From the NCBI GenBank assembly GCA_900537185.1, contig LS999827.1:873001-937000 (forward strand): a stretch of 64,000 nucleotides of DNA, in the 5' to 3' direction. Source of the stretch: Cytophagales bacterium Alg240-R148. GTDB taxonomy: Bacteria > Bacteroidota > Bacteroidia > Cytophagales > Cyclobacteriaceae. The notes under the pieces were generated by a model. That model did no database searches, was not told the origin of the DNA, and saw nothing but the letters and a program-made list of their open reading frames with translations. This document shows positions 54,304-63,176 of the stretch, one piece after another. Numbering within the stretch: position 1 is the stretch's first letter; every line of letters starts with the position of its first letter. Made by a program: the position numbers and the translations under genes.

Positions 54304-55176
54304 TTATCTACTGATTTGCTTTATCTTAGTTTCAAGTCTACTCGTAGCTTTGTTGTTAGATTTGATTTGTAATTTTCCTAAGTCAATGCTAAGATTCATT
54401 GTTATGTCAGTCTTTTGCAAAGTTATGAAATGCTCACTCATTTGATAAATGAACTTACCTTGCCCCTCACCAGAAGCGGTTATTTCTGCTTCATCTTCTT
54501 CGGCTTCCATATTTAGTTTAATTTTTTGTTTGGAGGAAAAAAGAGCTAAATCTTTTTTAAAACCCAGTAGTTTGTATTCGGTCGTTATTATAATATTAAT
54601 TGCAGCAACACCAGCCATTGGTATTGTTAGTGGAGTCTCTTGAGTGAACGATTCTCCAATGCCTATTGGCATGTCAGGAAATTTGATTTGTGAATGTAAA
54701 CTTTCCAAAGATTTTTCAATAATGGCTTTTAACTCATTATTCAAATCCTTTCGTTCAATTGAGTTTATTTTTAATTTAGAATTGCTGTCTACCTTTCCTT
54801 TAATCTTCATATTCGACATAGGATTGGGTCTCGCGTCATGAAACTTTCCATTGATCATCTGGAATGTTGGTTCTGCTTTAAAATCAATTGAGAAAGGAAT
54901 TTCCTTTTTATCATTGAAACTTCCCGTTTTAGTAATTGAACTTACCTTACTTTTTTCCTCTATAATGGTCTTTTCAGATAGTCCATTTGACTTTAGTTCA
55001 CTAATAATTGAACTTTCACCACTAAAAGTAAGAGTTAATGTCGATTGATTATCTTGTACAGAAATGTACGTCCTATTCGGTTTGTGTCTAACTTTAAAAT
55101 TAACCTTGTCTTGGGCAGAGCTAGAAATGCTTATCAATTGAGACAATAGTATAATTGCAAGTTTATAATTCTTCAT
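54304..55176 (-). CDS. Exported protein, DUF6263-like
   Basis: 290 residues with a signal peptide (LISISSSAQ). Rich in amphipathic strands: TLTLTFSGESS, INIIITTEYKLLG, EITASGEGQGKFIYQMSE. The layout, including a late beta-hairpin around a GxGxG-type turn, recalls DUF6263 proteins that bind hydrophobic ligands outside the cell; unconfirmed. The first codon is 16 bases from attC-like site 4. Confidence 0.5.
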   Translation of the reverse strand: MKNYKLAIILLSQLISISSSAQDKVNFKVRHKPNRTYISVQDNQSTLTLTFSGESSIISELKSNGLSEKTIIEEKSKVSSITKTGSFNDKKEIPFSIDFKAEPTFQMINGKFHDARPNPMSNMKIKGKVDSNSKLKINSIERKDLNNELKAIIEKSLESLHSQIKFPDMPIGIGESFTQETPLTIPMAGVAAINIIITTEYKLLGFKKDLALFSSKQKIKLNMEAEEDEAEITASGEGQGKFIYQMSEHFITLQKTDITMNLSIDLGKLQIKSNNKATSRLETKIKQISR

Positions 55177-55192
55177 TATCTATATAATTTGC

Positions 55193-55308
55193 AGCTAACG
55201 TACAGCTAAGCACTGTCGGCTTAACTATTCGAATATCTCAAATGTATCGGATTCAAATGCCCTTTGCAAATGTCTAAGTAAGCTGGTTGGGCTTAGCATC
55301 TGTTATGC
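55193..55308 (-). other. attC-like recombination site 4 (best formed)
   Basis: In gene-strand order: GCATAAC (rc of 55302-55308), arm GCTAAGC, spacer, arm GCTTA, a ~60-base loop, TTAAGC, spacer, GCTTAGC and the closing GTTAGCT core (rc of 55193-55199). This R''-L''-loop-L'-R' plan, imperfectly paired and ~115 bp long, is what integron attC sites show. The remaining bases to 55554 contain only the leader of the plus-strand gene. Confidence 0.55.
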
Positions 55309-55554
55309 CCTTTTCTGTCATGTAAGTTGTTTGCTTTGTACTTCATGTCCCTTAATATTCATTGATACCTCAAAAGTGGTATAAAAGATTACCACTCTTT
55401 ACGGGTATGAATGCACTGAAAAATAAACCCAATTTTGAAGTGTAATCAAAAATAAAATATTCGATCGAGTAGCTACTATCCATTTTTGGTTAATAAGGCG
55501 GAATCCGAAAAGCTTGTTAGATAGAGTAGGAATAATTTATTAATACTTATAATT

Positions 55555-55905
55555 ATGTCAAACAATACAATAACTTTAAAAGGTACAGATGCTATTAATC
55601 TTTCAGATATTGCTCAAGGAGGAACGGCAAAATCATTAACGCTTAGTCCAGGTAAGTATGCTGTTAATTTAGAATCAACAGTTAAATTTCATGATAGTGT
55701 TTATGATCTTGATCAGGTTGTATTATTCAATACAGCACCGTTAGAAACAAATAATAGTGAACGATGGTATTTTGTTGTTAATTCATCACAAGGCATTCAA
55801 ATTTCTGTGGAAGAAAATGAGCCAGTTTATGCTGTAATTTTAGATCAGGTAACCAGTGCTGATAACAAAGGTTCTTTGAAAGTAACATTTTCTCTAATTT
55901 CATAA
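55555..55905 (+). CDS. Small beta-rich protein, unknown
   Basis: 116 residues, no signal peptide, strand-rich and acidic (SNNTITLKGTDAINLSDIAQ at the start; a final GSLKVTFSLIS strand). It is one of few plus-strand genes in the accessory half and has its own terminator. It resembles in style, not in visible sequence, the small beta-sandwich gene at 33.5-33.9 kb. Confidence 0.55.
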   Translation: MSNNTITLKGTDAINLSDIAQGGTAKSLTLSPGKYAVNLESTVKFHDSVYDLDQVVLFNTAPLETNNSERWYFVVNSSQGIQISVEENEPVYAVILDQVTSADNKGSLKVTFSLIS

Positions 55906-55910
55906 TTTAT

Positions 55911-55958
55911 AAAGAGCTATTTACCTCTAAAAAAGCAAATAGCTCTTTATTTTTTTTT
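55911..55958 (+). terminator. Terminator after the small beta-rich protein gene
   Basis: AAAGAGCTATTT (55911-55922) pairs with AAATAGCTCTTT (55937-55948) and is followed by a T-run. Five bases lie between stop and stem. Confidence 0.85.
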
Positions 55959-55985
55959 GATATATCGAATTAGGCACTGATTTTA

Positions 55986-56753
55986 TTATTTTCCTTTATA
56001 ATCTAACCAAAATTTTACATTTTCTGCATTCGATTGATTTTCCTCGAATCCACTCGGTAGGTCTAGCCCTTCGAAAATTTCATTTGCCAGTAGCATTGAA
56101 ATATTGTCTGTCCAATAAATTATGTCGTTTCCATACATTGAAAGAACCAAGCCATTGGTATCATCAACTAAAATAAATCTATGTCCAAATACAGGGAATA
56201 TTCTTGAAAATCCCTGTTTTACCAATTCGTTTGAAGTAACATGGTTTGATTTGTATATCCATTGAATTTGCTCTTTTATTTGTACCAGATCTTCTGGATA
56301 GGAGTAAAAATTCCTCGAGTAGGTCGGTTTTTCCCCACTATTTCCATGAATGTTTATACTAGGTAAATTCACTCCATTCATTACTCGGTAATAGTTTCTT
56401 AATCCTTCTGGAAATTCAATTCCTATTTCAATTTCAAAGGAATCAATCTGCTCTTCAGTTAGACCTTTGTTCCATTTAGTGCCTTTTTGAGTTTGAAATC
56501 CGTATATACTTTCATTTAGTTCAATCGTTTTCCAATACTCTTCACTTTTTGTTTTCAGATCTTTATAAAATTCAATACTGTTATCAGGATTTCTTAAATC
56601 TATTTTATGAGTCATTTCAATATTATTATCTGAGCGAGTGCTAATTTCAGCGACTGCTCTATCCACAAATTCAAATTTCTCTTTAACGATGGACATAATA
56701 TATATACCAAAAAGTAGCCCGAGTCCAATTAAAACTAATACTATTTTTTTCAT
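55986..56753 (-). CDS. SMI1/KNR4 (SUKH)-family membrane-anchored protein
   Basis: 255 residues from MKKIVLVLIG: an N-terminal transmembrane helix and a C-terminal domain with the SUKH pattern KGLTEEQIDSFEIEIGIEFPEGLRNYYRVMNGV, GFSRIFPVFGHRFILVD and IYWTDNISML. SUKH proteins include the immunity partners of polymorphic toxins as well as stress regulators. It lies ten bases from attC-like site 5. Confidence 0.75.
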   Translation of the reverse strand: MKKIVLVLIGLGLLFGIYIMSIVKEKFEFVDRAVAEISTRSDNNIEMTHKIDLRNPDNSIEFYKDLKTKSEEYWKTIELNESIYGFQTQKGTKWNKGLTEEQIDSFEIEIGIEFPEGLRNYYRVMNGVNLPSINIHGNSGEKPTYSRNFYSYPEDLVQIKEQIQWIYKSNHVTSNELVKQGFSRIFPVFGHRFILVDDTNGLVLSMYGNDIIYWTDNISMLLANEIFEGLDLPSGFEENQSNAENVKFWLDYKGK

Positions 56754-56763
56754 GATCATTTGT

Positions 56764-56823
56764 GCCTTACGTTTTGGCTATGCGCAGTGTCCCGAAGGGC
56801 ATTGCGTATAGGTCTTGTTGTCT
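56764..56823 (-). other. attC-like recombination site 5
   Basis: Arms CTATACGCAATG (rc strand) and CACTGCGCATAG pair in 10 of 12 positions and close on CCCTTCGGG. The core on the gene side is GTAAGGC (rc of 56764-56770), one base off GTTRRRY. Length 60 bp; it fills the gap between a SUKH and a DUF1963 gene. Confidence 0.5.
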
Positions 56824-56836
56824 ACCGTATTTTTGT

Positions 56837-57673
56837 TTAGTGACATTGTAAAGTGAATTCGATTTTCTCATTTTTTTCATCATAAAACACGTAAATCAAA
56901 CCGACATCTCCCCACATCAATCCTGCATTATCTTCCGAGTCAATTTGAAATAAAAGGTTCATTGGGTTTCCTTCATTATCTTTTGGTGTCGATTCTCCTT
57001 GAACCCATTTTGGATAACCTCCTAACTGACTTTGATAATCTTGTTCTCCAATTAATTTGGTTACGATTTGGTCATAACTATCCCAAGGTTCATCTTCATT
57101 TAATACGCACGATAATTTAGAAGCCTCATTTCCAAATAAATCGATTCCTTCCCAATCAGGTAATGTTTGGGTTTGCTTAAATTCTAGTTTGCAGAATTTA
57201 GATTTTTCTAAATCCTTTGGTTTAGCTATAAACTCTGATTTCTCTTTATCAACTTTGCCATAGACTTTTACTAACCAACCATCATTTTTGGTATCCCACG
57301 GAAACTCTTCCCAATCGTAGAAGAATTGCACTAACTCTATACTTTTTGGTAACTCTAATTCGGGTGAGTTGAAAACTTGAAAAATGAAGTCCAAGTGTTT
57401 TCCGTTTTTACTCTTTGGCCATCCCTCACCTTTTTCAAAGTATGGGTGCCCTCCAAAATGAGATTCTAATTGAGAATTTTCAGGTGGTCTTGAAGCTGGT
57501 TGAATTTCGAGCTTGGTTGTTTGTCTTATTAATGGTTTAACCAAATTCTCTAAATCAGAAATCGATTTCAAATTCAGTTCATTTAATTCGCTTCTATATT
57601 TATCAAAATGCGATTCAGCTTTATCGCTATTTGTTTCACTCTTCCTTCCAAATATTTTCTTCCAAAAACTCAT
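56837..57673 (-). CDS. DUF1963 (YwqG-like) protein
   Basis: 278 residues, cytoplasmic. Two similar halves show the family pattern: ESHFGGHPYFEKGEGWPKSKNGKHLDFIFQ and then SQLGGYPKWVQGESTPKDNEGNPMNLLFQ, followed by GLIYVFYDE. The biochemical function is unknown, but the family is often encoded next to toxin/immunity modules. A short basic N-terminus (KIFGRKSE) precedes the domain. Confidence 0.78.
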   Translation of the reverse strand: MSFWKKIFGRKSETNSDKAESHFDKYRSELNELNLKSISDLENLVKPLIRQTTKLEIQPASRPPENSQLESHFGGHPYFEKGEGWPKSKNGKHLDFIFQVFNSPELELPKSIELVQFFYDWEEFPWDTKNDGWLVKVYGKVDKEKSEFIAKPKDLEKSKFCKLEFKQTQTLPDWEGIDLFGNEASKLSCVLNEDEPWDSYDQIVTKLIGEQDYQSQLGGYPKWVQGESTPKDNEGNPMNLLFQIDSEDNAGLMWGDVGLIYVFYDEKNEKIEFTLQCH

Positions 57674-57697
57674 TTTAGTTATTAGTTTTCATATGGT

Positions 57698-57753
57698 ACA
57701 CAACGTTTAATATAACATACGGCTGAAAGCTGTTTTGTTATATAGTGTTATAC
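57698..57753 (-). other. attC-like recombination site 6
   Basis: GTATAAC (rc of 57747-57753) opens and GTTGTGT (rc of 57698-57704, preceded by AAAC) closes a 56 bp element with arms TATATAACA / TGTTATAT. It lies between the SUKH-family lipoprotein gene and the DUF1963 gene. Confidence 0.45.
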
Positions 57754-57766
57754 ATATTTTATTACT

Positions 57767-58516
57767 TTAGTTCTTCAATTTTGTTGATTCATTAGGAAAT
57801 TCGTCACCAACAATTCTTGGTATTATTCCAGAACTTTTGGCTGGATACTCGGTAGATATTTTACTACCTTTAATAGTTAAGAAATGTCCATCAGAGTTTT
57901 GACTTTCTTTATTGATCTTTTCTATTCTTTCCACTTCTTTTAACAGTAATTCATTGAAAGAACCGTACACTACTTTAGGCCTCATATCTCCTTCAACATA
58001 TAATCCAATTTTCATGTTTTCATTGTCCTCTTGAGCAAAAAACATAAATGAATAGCCTTGATGGAACTCAAACACTATTGTATTTGTCCCTAAAAAATCC
58101 TCAGCATTATCTGATTTCAACAATTCTTTTGCCCAAAATTGATACGCAACCAAATTCTTTACTTCAATATCTTGTCCACATGAAAACAAATCAGAACATT
58201 GTCTTCCAAAATGATTTAAATAAGTCTTAAACTCCAAAGGAAAGTTTTTTCCTATTTCTTTTTCAATCTTGGTAATAGTTTTATCATCAATTCCAGTCAT
58301 GTTCTTTCGAGATTCCAAATATGCTAACGCTACATTCTTTGGCGTATCTTTGAAAAAGAAACTTCTGTTATCCATAACCTTTGAGATTCGAGTCTTAACA
58401 GATTCGTAATCCATCTCGACCGTTGGATCAATTTGCCAATCAATTCGAGTTTGTGAACAACCAAATAATCCGAACATAATCATCGCTATAATGCATATCT
58501 TTTTTAACAACTTCAT
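57767..58516 (-). CDS. SMI1/KNR4-like lipoprotein
   Basis: 249 residues. Signal with lipobox (FGLFGCSQ). The SUKH core is visible at TITKIEKEIGKNFPLEFKTY followed by LNHFGRQCSDLFSC and TIVFEFHQGYSFMFF. The second SUKH-type gene within 3 kb. A typical attC-like site precedes it by 17 bases. Confidence 0.65.
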   Translation of the reverse strand: MKLLKKICIIAMIMFGLFGCSQTRIDWQIDPTVEMDYESVKTRISKVMDNRSFFFKDTPKNVALAYLESRKNMTGIDDKTITKIEKEIGKNFPLEFKTYLNHFGRQCSDLFSCGQDIEVKNLVAYQFWAKELLKSDNAEDFLGTNTIVFEFHQGYSFMFFAQEDNENMKIGLYVEGDMRPKVVYGSFNELLLKEVERIEKINKESQNSDGHFLTIKGSKISTEYPAKSSGIIPRIVGDEFPNESTKLKN

Positions 58517-58533
58517 TTGACTTATTGTATTAT

Positions 58534-58725
58534 GTATAACGTCTGGCTATGCGTTGTGTGGTTTTTGAAAAGCAGAACTTTCAGTTAACCACATAGCCAA
58601 AACTTTATATTTTGTATTTACTTTTTTCATTTCAAATGCCAAATTAAAGTTTTGGCGGATTTTGCTCAATGCTCTAGACCTTCGGGTTACTACAAACCCC
58701 GCATTACGTATAGGTTTTGTTAGGT
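58534..58725 (-). other. attC-like recombination site 7, downstream of the Hachiman genes
   Basis: Gene-strand reading: ACCTAAC (rc of 58719-58725; an exact RYYYAAC), arm CTATACGTAATG, long loop, arm CACAACGCATAG, then GTTATAC (rc of 58534-58540). The outer arms resemble those of site 5. Just after the helicase stop there is also ATAACAGATGC, which is repeated at site 4 (GCATAACAGATGC), so the element may begin at the stop. It fills the 330-base gap; the ORF seen there is repeat sequence. Confidence 0.5.
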
Positions 58726-58846
58726 TTTCGTGTTTTTCCGTTCTGCTGTGCGTTGGTAAAGACATACTCTTTGATGAGTTTTGGATTGAGGGCTGGATTG
58801 TGCGACTCATCAATGTGTATGGCTTTAGCGTTGGCTTATGCATCTG

Positions 58847-61800
58847 TTATTTCACTAAAATTTCAGAAATCCTTTTCCATTCTTGACCACTAAGATTAGA
58901 GTTTTTTGGTCGTAAATTATCCCAGTCATTATTTGAAAGTCCATTTATTGTTTTTCTCACATCCGAAAAAGAATAATTTGCTATATCTTTTTCTAAAATC
59001 TGAGATAAGGAATTAGATAATGCTCTTGGTACTCCAACCATTCTAAACATAAGAGATTTTTCACTCTTAACTCCAAAATAAACGAGAGATGGAACATAAG
59101 AATCCTTAACATCTTCAAAACTTCCTTTTGCAATACCTTCTAAAGCACTAAGACCCCAAGAAGTTTTAAATCTAATGTCATTCATTTTTTTTATAAAATC
59201 ACTAACACGTTGATTTTTATCTGTGATATTAGCAAATGCAGGATGGCTATTAGAAATATCATATAATTTTTCTCCATTAACCCATGAAATCAGAATTTTT
59301 GCAATAAGCTCAGCATTAAATGGTGCTCTATCCGAATCAGTTCCAATTTTTGTTTCTTTTAATTTAGCAATGACCTCAATTTTGTTAGTCAAGTTTTCAG
59401 TTGATTGCATATTGAAAAGAGAATTAGGTTTCCAACTTTCTGGGTCTGAAATTTCTGGATAATTTGATTTTTCCGACATTACAGCTAAAACTGAAGGAAC
59501 AGAAAATCCTGTTTTATCAGCAAAAGATAATACCCCTTTTTCTTTGGAATACTTTTCTTCTAAATGTAAATAGATGCTTTTACAGATTTGAATGAACTTT
59601 TCTCTTTTATCATGAGAGTCTAGCATATAGTATTCGAGACTATCTTTAAATAAATCTTCTATTTGACCAGAGAAATATTCATTGTTTCCAACAGTCAATA
59701 GATGTACAAAATACTGAACTAGTGGTCCTAAAGAATTATTGTATTCATAAAGAAGTGAACTAAATCCATTGGAAGATAAACCATCCAAGATTTTATCTCC
59801 GTTCACAAATAATTCAGAAAGTACACTTACAAGCTCATTTGAGCTTTTTTCTAAAAGCGAATTTGTATTCTCAATATTTGCTGTACTATTAAATGGTAAA
59901 ATGATTTTTCCTACATTATCTACCATAGTCCTACCCGCTCTGCCTGCTATATTCCAAAAATCATTAGAATCCAATGGTTCAGATCCTTTTCTCAATGAAT
60001 CAAAGAATACTGTAGAAACGGGGAAATTGACCCCTTCTGCAACAGTAGTAGTTGAACAAACGTGTCTAATTTCTTTATTACGAATAAGGTGTTCGACTAA
60101 TAATTTCGATTCATCAGACAAGCCAGCATGATGAATGGCTACTCTTTTTTCAAGAACTTGTGATAGGGTTGTTGGTCTACCAACCTCATCTTCAATATAC
60201 TTTTTAATTAGTTTAATCTCTTCAGAAGGAGGTTGACTATCTATGTTGTTTGATAAAAATTGTGCACGTTTATCTGCTGTACCTCTTCCTAAACAAAGTA
60301 CCAATGTTGTTTTGTCTTTTTTAGAAAAGTGGTTAGCAGTAAATTCTAAAATTCTATCTTTTGCCGATGAACTTTTAAGTTGATAAGGATTTGGAAATTT
60401 ATCTTGATATTCCTTACTACCTAGACTCCACGGAGAGTCAAGGACAGTATATTTGATATCATCAATCTTTTTGGTTAGATGGTTGTTGATTCCCACTAAA
60501 AGTTTTTCAGAAGGTTTCCAATCAACAGCAATAGAATTACCTCCACCTAACCATTCCGTTACAATTTTACTTGACTCACCCATAAAAGGGGATAAAAGCA
60601 TGAATTTTGATTCAGGTCTTTCACGCTTTAATATTGCAAGAAGAAGCTCTAATTTAGCACCTCTTTGCCCATTTTGAATCGTATGAGCTTCGTCAAATAT
60701 AAAAAGCGCAACATCTTCTACAGATGAATGATTCCTGCGAATTAATAAGTCTAATTTTTCTGGGGTAGAAACAAGAACATCAATCTTATCTTTTAAAAAG
60801 GAATTTTCAGCAGGATCGACTTCAATAGCGGAGGAAGTTTTTTCAATTGTCAATCCCAGACCTTCCAAATCAGATTTTAAATCATAATATACTTGATTAA
60901 CCAAGGCTCTTGATGGAACAACATAGACAATTTTAGAATCTTGTCTAAGTGCTTTTGTCACTAGAATATTGAATTCTGCCAATAATGTTTTACCAGCACT
61001 TGTTGGCATTTGAAGTACAGTTACATTAGAAGCAACGTCAAGCAAGTTTTTATTTATGGCTTCCCGTTGTGATGGTAAAAGTTCAAGCCAACCTTGTTCA
61101 CTTTTAACTTTACAGAGTTGCCTGATTTTATCATTAAACCTAGTCTTTGACCAGATAGCATTTGTTTGAATTATATTTAAGTTCTCCTCAGTAATATTAG
61201 CAATAGTAGTTAATCTAGTATCACTTTTTAATAGTTGACGAGCGGTATTAATGTGTTGCCTAATTATTGGTTCTAGACTTTGTCGGTAGTTATAACCATT
61301 AATCAAATAATTAGCCACTTCGACTATTGGTTTCGTAACATGATATAACCCTAAAAGAATATAAGCAGTCTTAGTTTCGTCATTAAGAGATAATTGGTTT
61401 AAATATTTTTCTTCAAACTCTTTTTGATTTGTTTGAAGATTACTGATAACATTAAGAGCATCTCTAATATCAGAAAACCCATTACCTTTTCTTACGAGCA
61501 AGATGAATGCTCTTAAGGTATCATTAATGACTTGATGTTTCCATTCTGATTGTTCAAGAGTTTCATTTTCAAATTCCTTAAGATCAATTCGAGCATTGAT
61601 TATTTTATTACTCTTTAAGCCAATAGATGCGAGATAGAAATAATACAGAATTTTGGTATTGACTCCTTCCATTCCTAATATTTCATTGAACATTTTTAAA
61701 TGTTCCTGATTCTTAACATTAATGGATTTTAATAAAATATATGCTCGATTTAAAATATCACTATTGGATGTTTCTTGCTTATCTGAATAAGTATGATTTA

Positions 61801-61957
61801 ATAAAAGAAATAATAAGCGAAAATGTTTCTTAGTGACTTCTGTAGATTCAGATTCATCACGAGTATAAATCTGAGAACTTATAAAATTAGTCTCACTTTC
61901 AAGAAAAATGTCTTGAAGGTTAGCATCTTGGAGCAATATGTGATCTAATTCGCTCAT
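58847..61957 (-). CDS. hamB: Hachiman-type defence helicase HamB
   Basis: 1036 residues. An N-terminal helical region of ~290 residues (no known domain) precedes an SF2 helicase: Walker A PTSAGKT at 318-324, VSTPEKLDLL, DEAH at 422-425, STTTVAEGVNFP and GRAGR at 672-676, followed by a Ski2-like C-terminal part. In Hachiman the helicase senses DNA and restrains the HamA nuclease. The start overlaps the hamA stop by four bases (ATGA), so the two are translationally coupled. No signal or membrane segment. Confidence 0.8.
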   Translation of the reverse strand: MSELDHILLQDANLQDIFLESETNFISSQIYTRDESESTEVTKKHFRLLFLLLNHTYSDKQETSNSDILNRAYILLKSINVKNQEHLKMFNEILGMEGVNTKILYYFYLASIGLKSNKIINARIDLKEFENETLEQSEWKHQVINDTLRAFILLVRKGNGFSDIRDALNVISNLQTNQKEFEEKYLNQLSLNDETKTAYILLGLYHVTKPIVEVANYLINGYNYRQSLEPIIRQHINTARQLLKSDTRLTTIANITEENLNIIQTNAIWSKTRFNDKIRQLCKVKSEQGWLELLPSQREAINKNLLDVASNVTVLQMPTSAGKTLLAEFNILVTKALRQDSKIVYVVPSRALVNQVYYDLKSDLEGLGLTIEKTSSAIEVDPAENSFLKDKIDVLVSTPEKLDLLIRRNHSSVEDVALFIFDEAHTIQNGQRGAKLELLLAILKRERPESKFMLLSPFMGESSKIVTEWLGGGNSIAVDWKPSEKLLVGINNHLTKKIDDIKYTVLDSPWSLGSKEYQDKFPNPYQLKSSSAKDRILEFTANHFSKKDKTTLVLCLGRGTADKRAQFLSNNIDSQPPSEEIKLIKKYIEDEVGRPTTLSQVLEKRVAIHHAGLSDESKLLVEHLIRNKEIRHVCSTTTVAEGVNFPVSTVFFDSLRKGSEPLDSNDFWNIAGRAGRTMVDNVGKIILPFNSTANIENTNSLLEKSSNELVSVLSELFVNGDKILDGLSSNGFSSLLYEYNNSLGPLVQYFVHLLTVGNNEYFSGQIEDLFKDSLEYYMLDSHDKREKFIQICKSIYLHLEEKYSKEKGVLSFADKTGFSVPSVLAVMSEKSNYPEISDPESWKPNSLFNMQSTENLTNKIEVIAKLKETKIGTDSDRAPFNAELIAKILISWVNGEKLYDISNSHPAFANITDKNQRVSDFIKKMNDIRFKTSWGLSALEGIAKGSFEDVKDSYVPSLVYFGVKSEKSLMFRMVGVPRALSNSLSQILEKDIANYSFSDVRKTINGLSNNDWDNLRPKNSNLSGQEWKRISEILVK

Positions 61958-62789
61958 ATGTCTTCACCTATGATCTCCTGTACTTTTTGGTAGAATAGGT
62001 TTACTGTTTCTAGTATGTTCTTATCAGTAAATGATAAAATTGCAAAACGAATTTGATTAGGGTCAAATTCTGAGCTATTTGATTTTACTTTCCCATAGTC
62101 TTTTTCCTCATTTACACATTCCGAATCTCTAATAAGAGTACATCCATATGTTATTTTATAGCTGTCAGAATCTTCATTTTCTAATAACAGAATCCCAAGA
62201 CCAAGTATTGTGGCATCTTTCGTTTGTAATTTTCTACAATGATCAGAGAGTCTGTCAACCAATCTCTTAACATCCTCTTTGTTCTTTTTTTGAGATTTAT
62301 ATATTGAGTCCTCTGTTGAGTCTACAACTTGAGGGGGACTTTTTTTCTCTGCTGAAACCTTTGCTTCTCCAAGTAAAATATTAACCACGTTTCCTTCTAA
62401 ACGATAGCCGACAGCATCTAGTCCTCTTCCAGGTTGTGCTGCTAATTCTCTATCTGAAATATTTTTAAGTGGAATAGTGAATCGTTCTTCTTTATTTATT
62501 TTTTCTTCAAAAAAATAGGTCATTAATAATTCGCCCAGATCGCTGCGATAAATATCATTTAAAGTTGTTGGGGTTGTGCCATTTTCCCTTTTGATATCTT
62601 TTGCCAAAGAAGATTGAATAATTCGCTTTTTCAACTGACTTGAATCAAAACCGCTTGCATCAAATAAAAAACTAGAATCTACTGCATCAAAGTCAATATT
62701 ATTTTGACTCCTTTGATCAACATATTGTTTAGCGAATTTTCGATAAACGCATCAAAGACTTTTATATCATGCTTTTCAAAACTGTGCAT
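61954..62789 (-). CDS. hamA: Hachiman-type nuclease HamA (DUF1837-like), apparent frameshift near the 5' end
   Basis: The main frame from about 62735 to 61954 encodes the nuclease fold: SDLGELL (Glu35 in the numbering from the TTG at 62634), GLDAVGYR (Asp73) and LLGEAKVS (Glu90 and Lys92), a PD-(D/E)xK site fitting the HamA GEAK motif. This frame has no ATG upstream of the conserved part. The only good ATG is at 62787-62789, seven bases after the XRE stop, and opens MHSFEKHDIKVFDAFIEN in another frame, which hits TAG at 62679. A one-base insertion between about 62682 and 62735 would give a 278-residue protein, a normal HamA length. Read as a disabling mutation or a sequencing error. Confidence 0.75.
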
Positions 62790-62796
62790 TCCAAGG

Positions 62797-63003
62797 TTAT
62801 TTAGTTGATACCAGTAATTCTCGAATGTCTACGTCAAGAAATTTTGAGAGCTGGTAAAATATTTCAATCGAAGGTTGTACGTCATTTGTACACCATCTTG
62901 AAACTGTAGATTCTGTCTTTTCTAAATGTTTTGCTAACTCTTTAGAAGAAACGTTTTTCTCAGCTAAAACCGCCTTTATTCGATTATAGTTTATTTTATC
63001 CAT
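62797..63003 (-). CDS. XRE-family helix-turn-helix regulator
   Basis: 68 residues comprising a single Cro/cI-type domain: NVSSKELAKHLEKTESTVSRW is the helix-turn-helix, followed by SIEIFYQLSKFLDVDIREL. It lies seven bases before hamA and thus leads the defence operon, probably as an autorepressor; a perfect palindrome is next to its start codon. Confidence 0.85.
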   Translation of the reverse strand: MDKINYNRIKAVLAEKNVSSKELAKHLEKTESTVSRWCTNDVQPSIEIFYQLSKFLDVDIRELLVSTK

Positions 63004-63006
63004 TAT

Positions 63007-63019
63007 GCAATTTAATTGC
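63007..63019. promoter_or_regulatory. Perfect palindrome next to the XRE start, candidate operator
   Basis: GCAATT-T-AATTGC lies three bases 5' of the XRE start codon, in its leader. A symmetric site here is a typical place for autoregulation by a Cro/cI-type dimer, but with 13 bases of AT-rich DNA chance is possible. Confidence 0.4.
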
Positions 63020-63176
63020 TGTTTGGTGTAAATATAAAGAGTCTAAAATTTTTCATAATTCAACAAAATTATAGTTTCGTGCAAATTTCTTTTTATTAAA
63101 ACGAAATAAAATTCCTTTAAGCAATAATTTATTGTATTTTCGTAAAAATTAATTATTGTAACAAAGCAATTCATGT

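Noticed and set aside
58547-58843. Minus-strand ORF of 98 codons after the helicase gene
   Set aside because: It reads through the attC-like element, has no folded-protein character and ends in its right arm.
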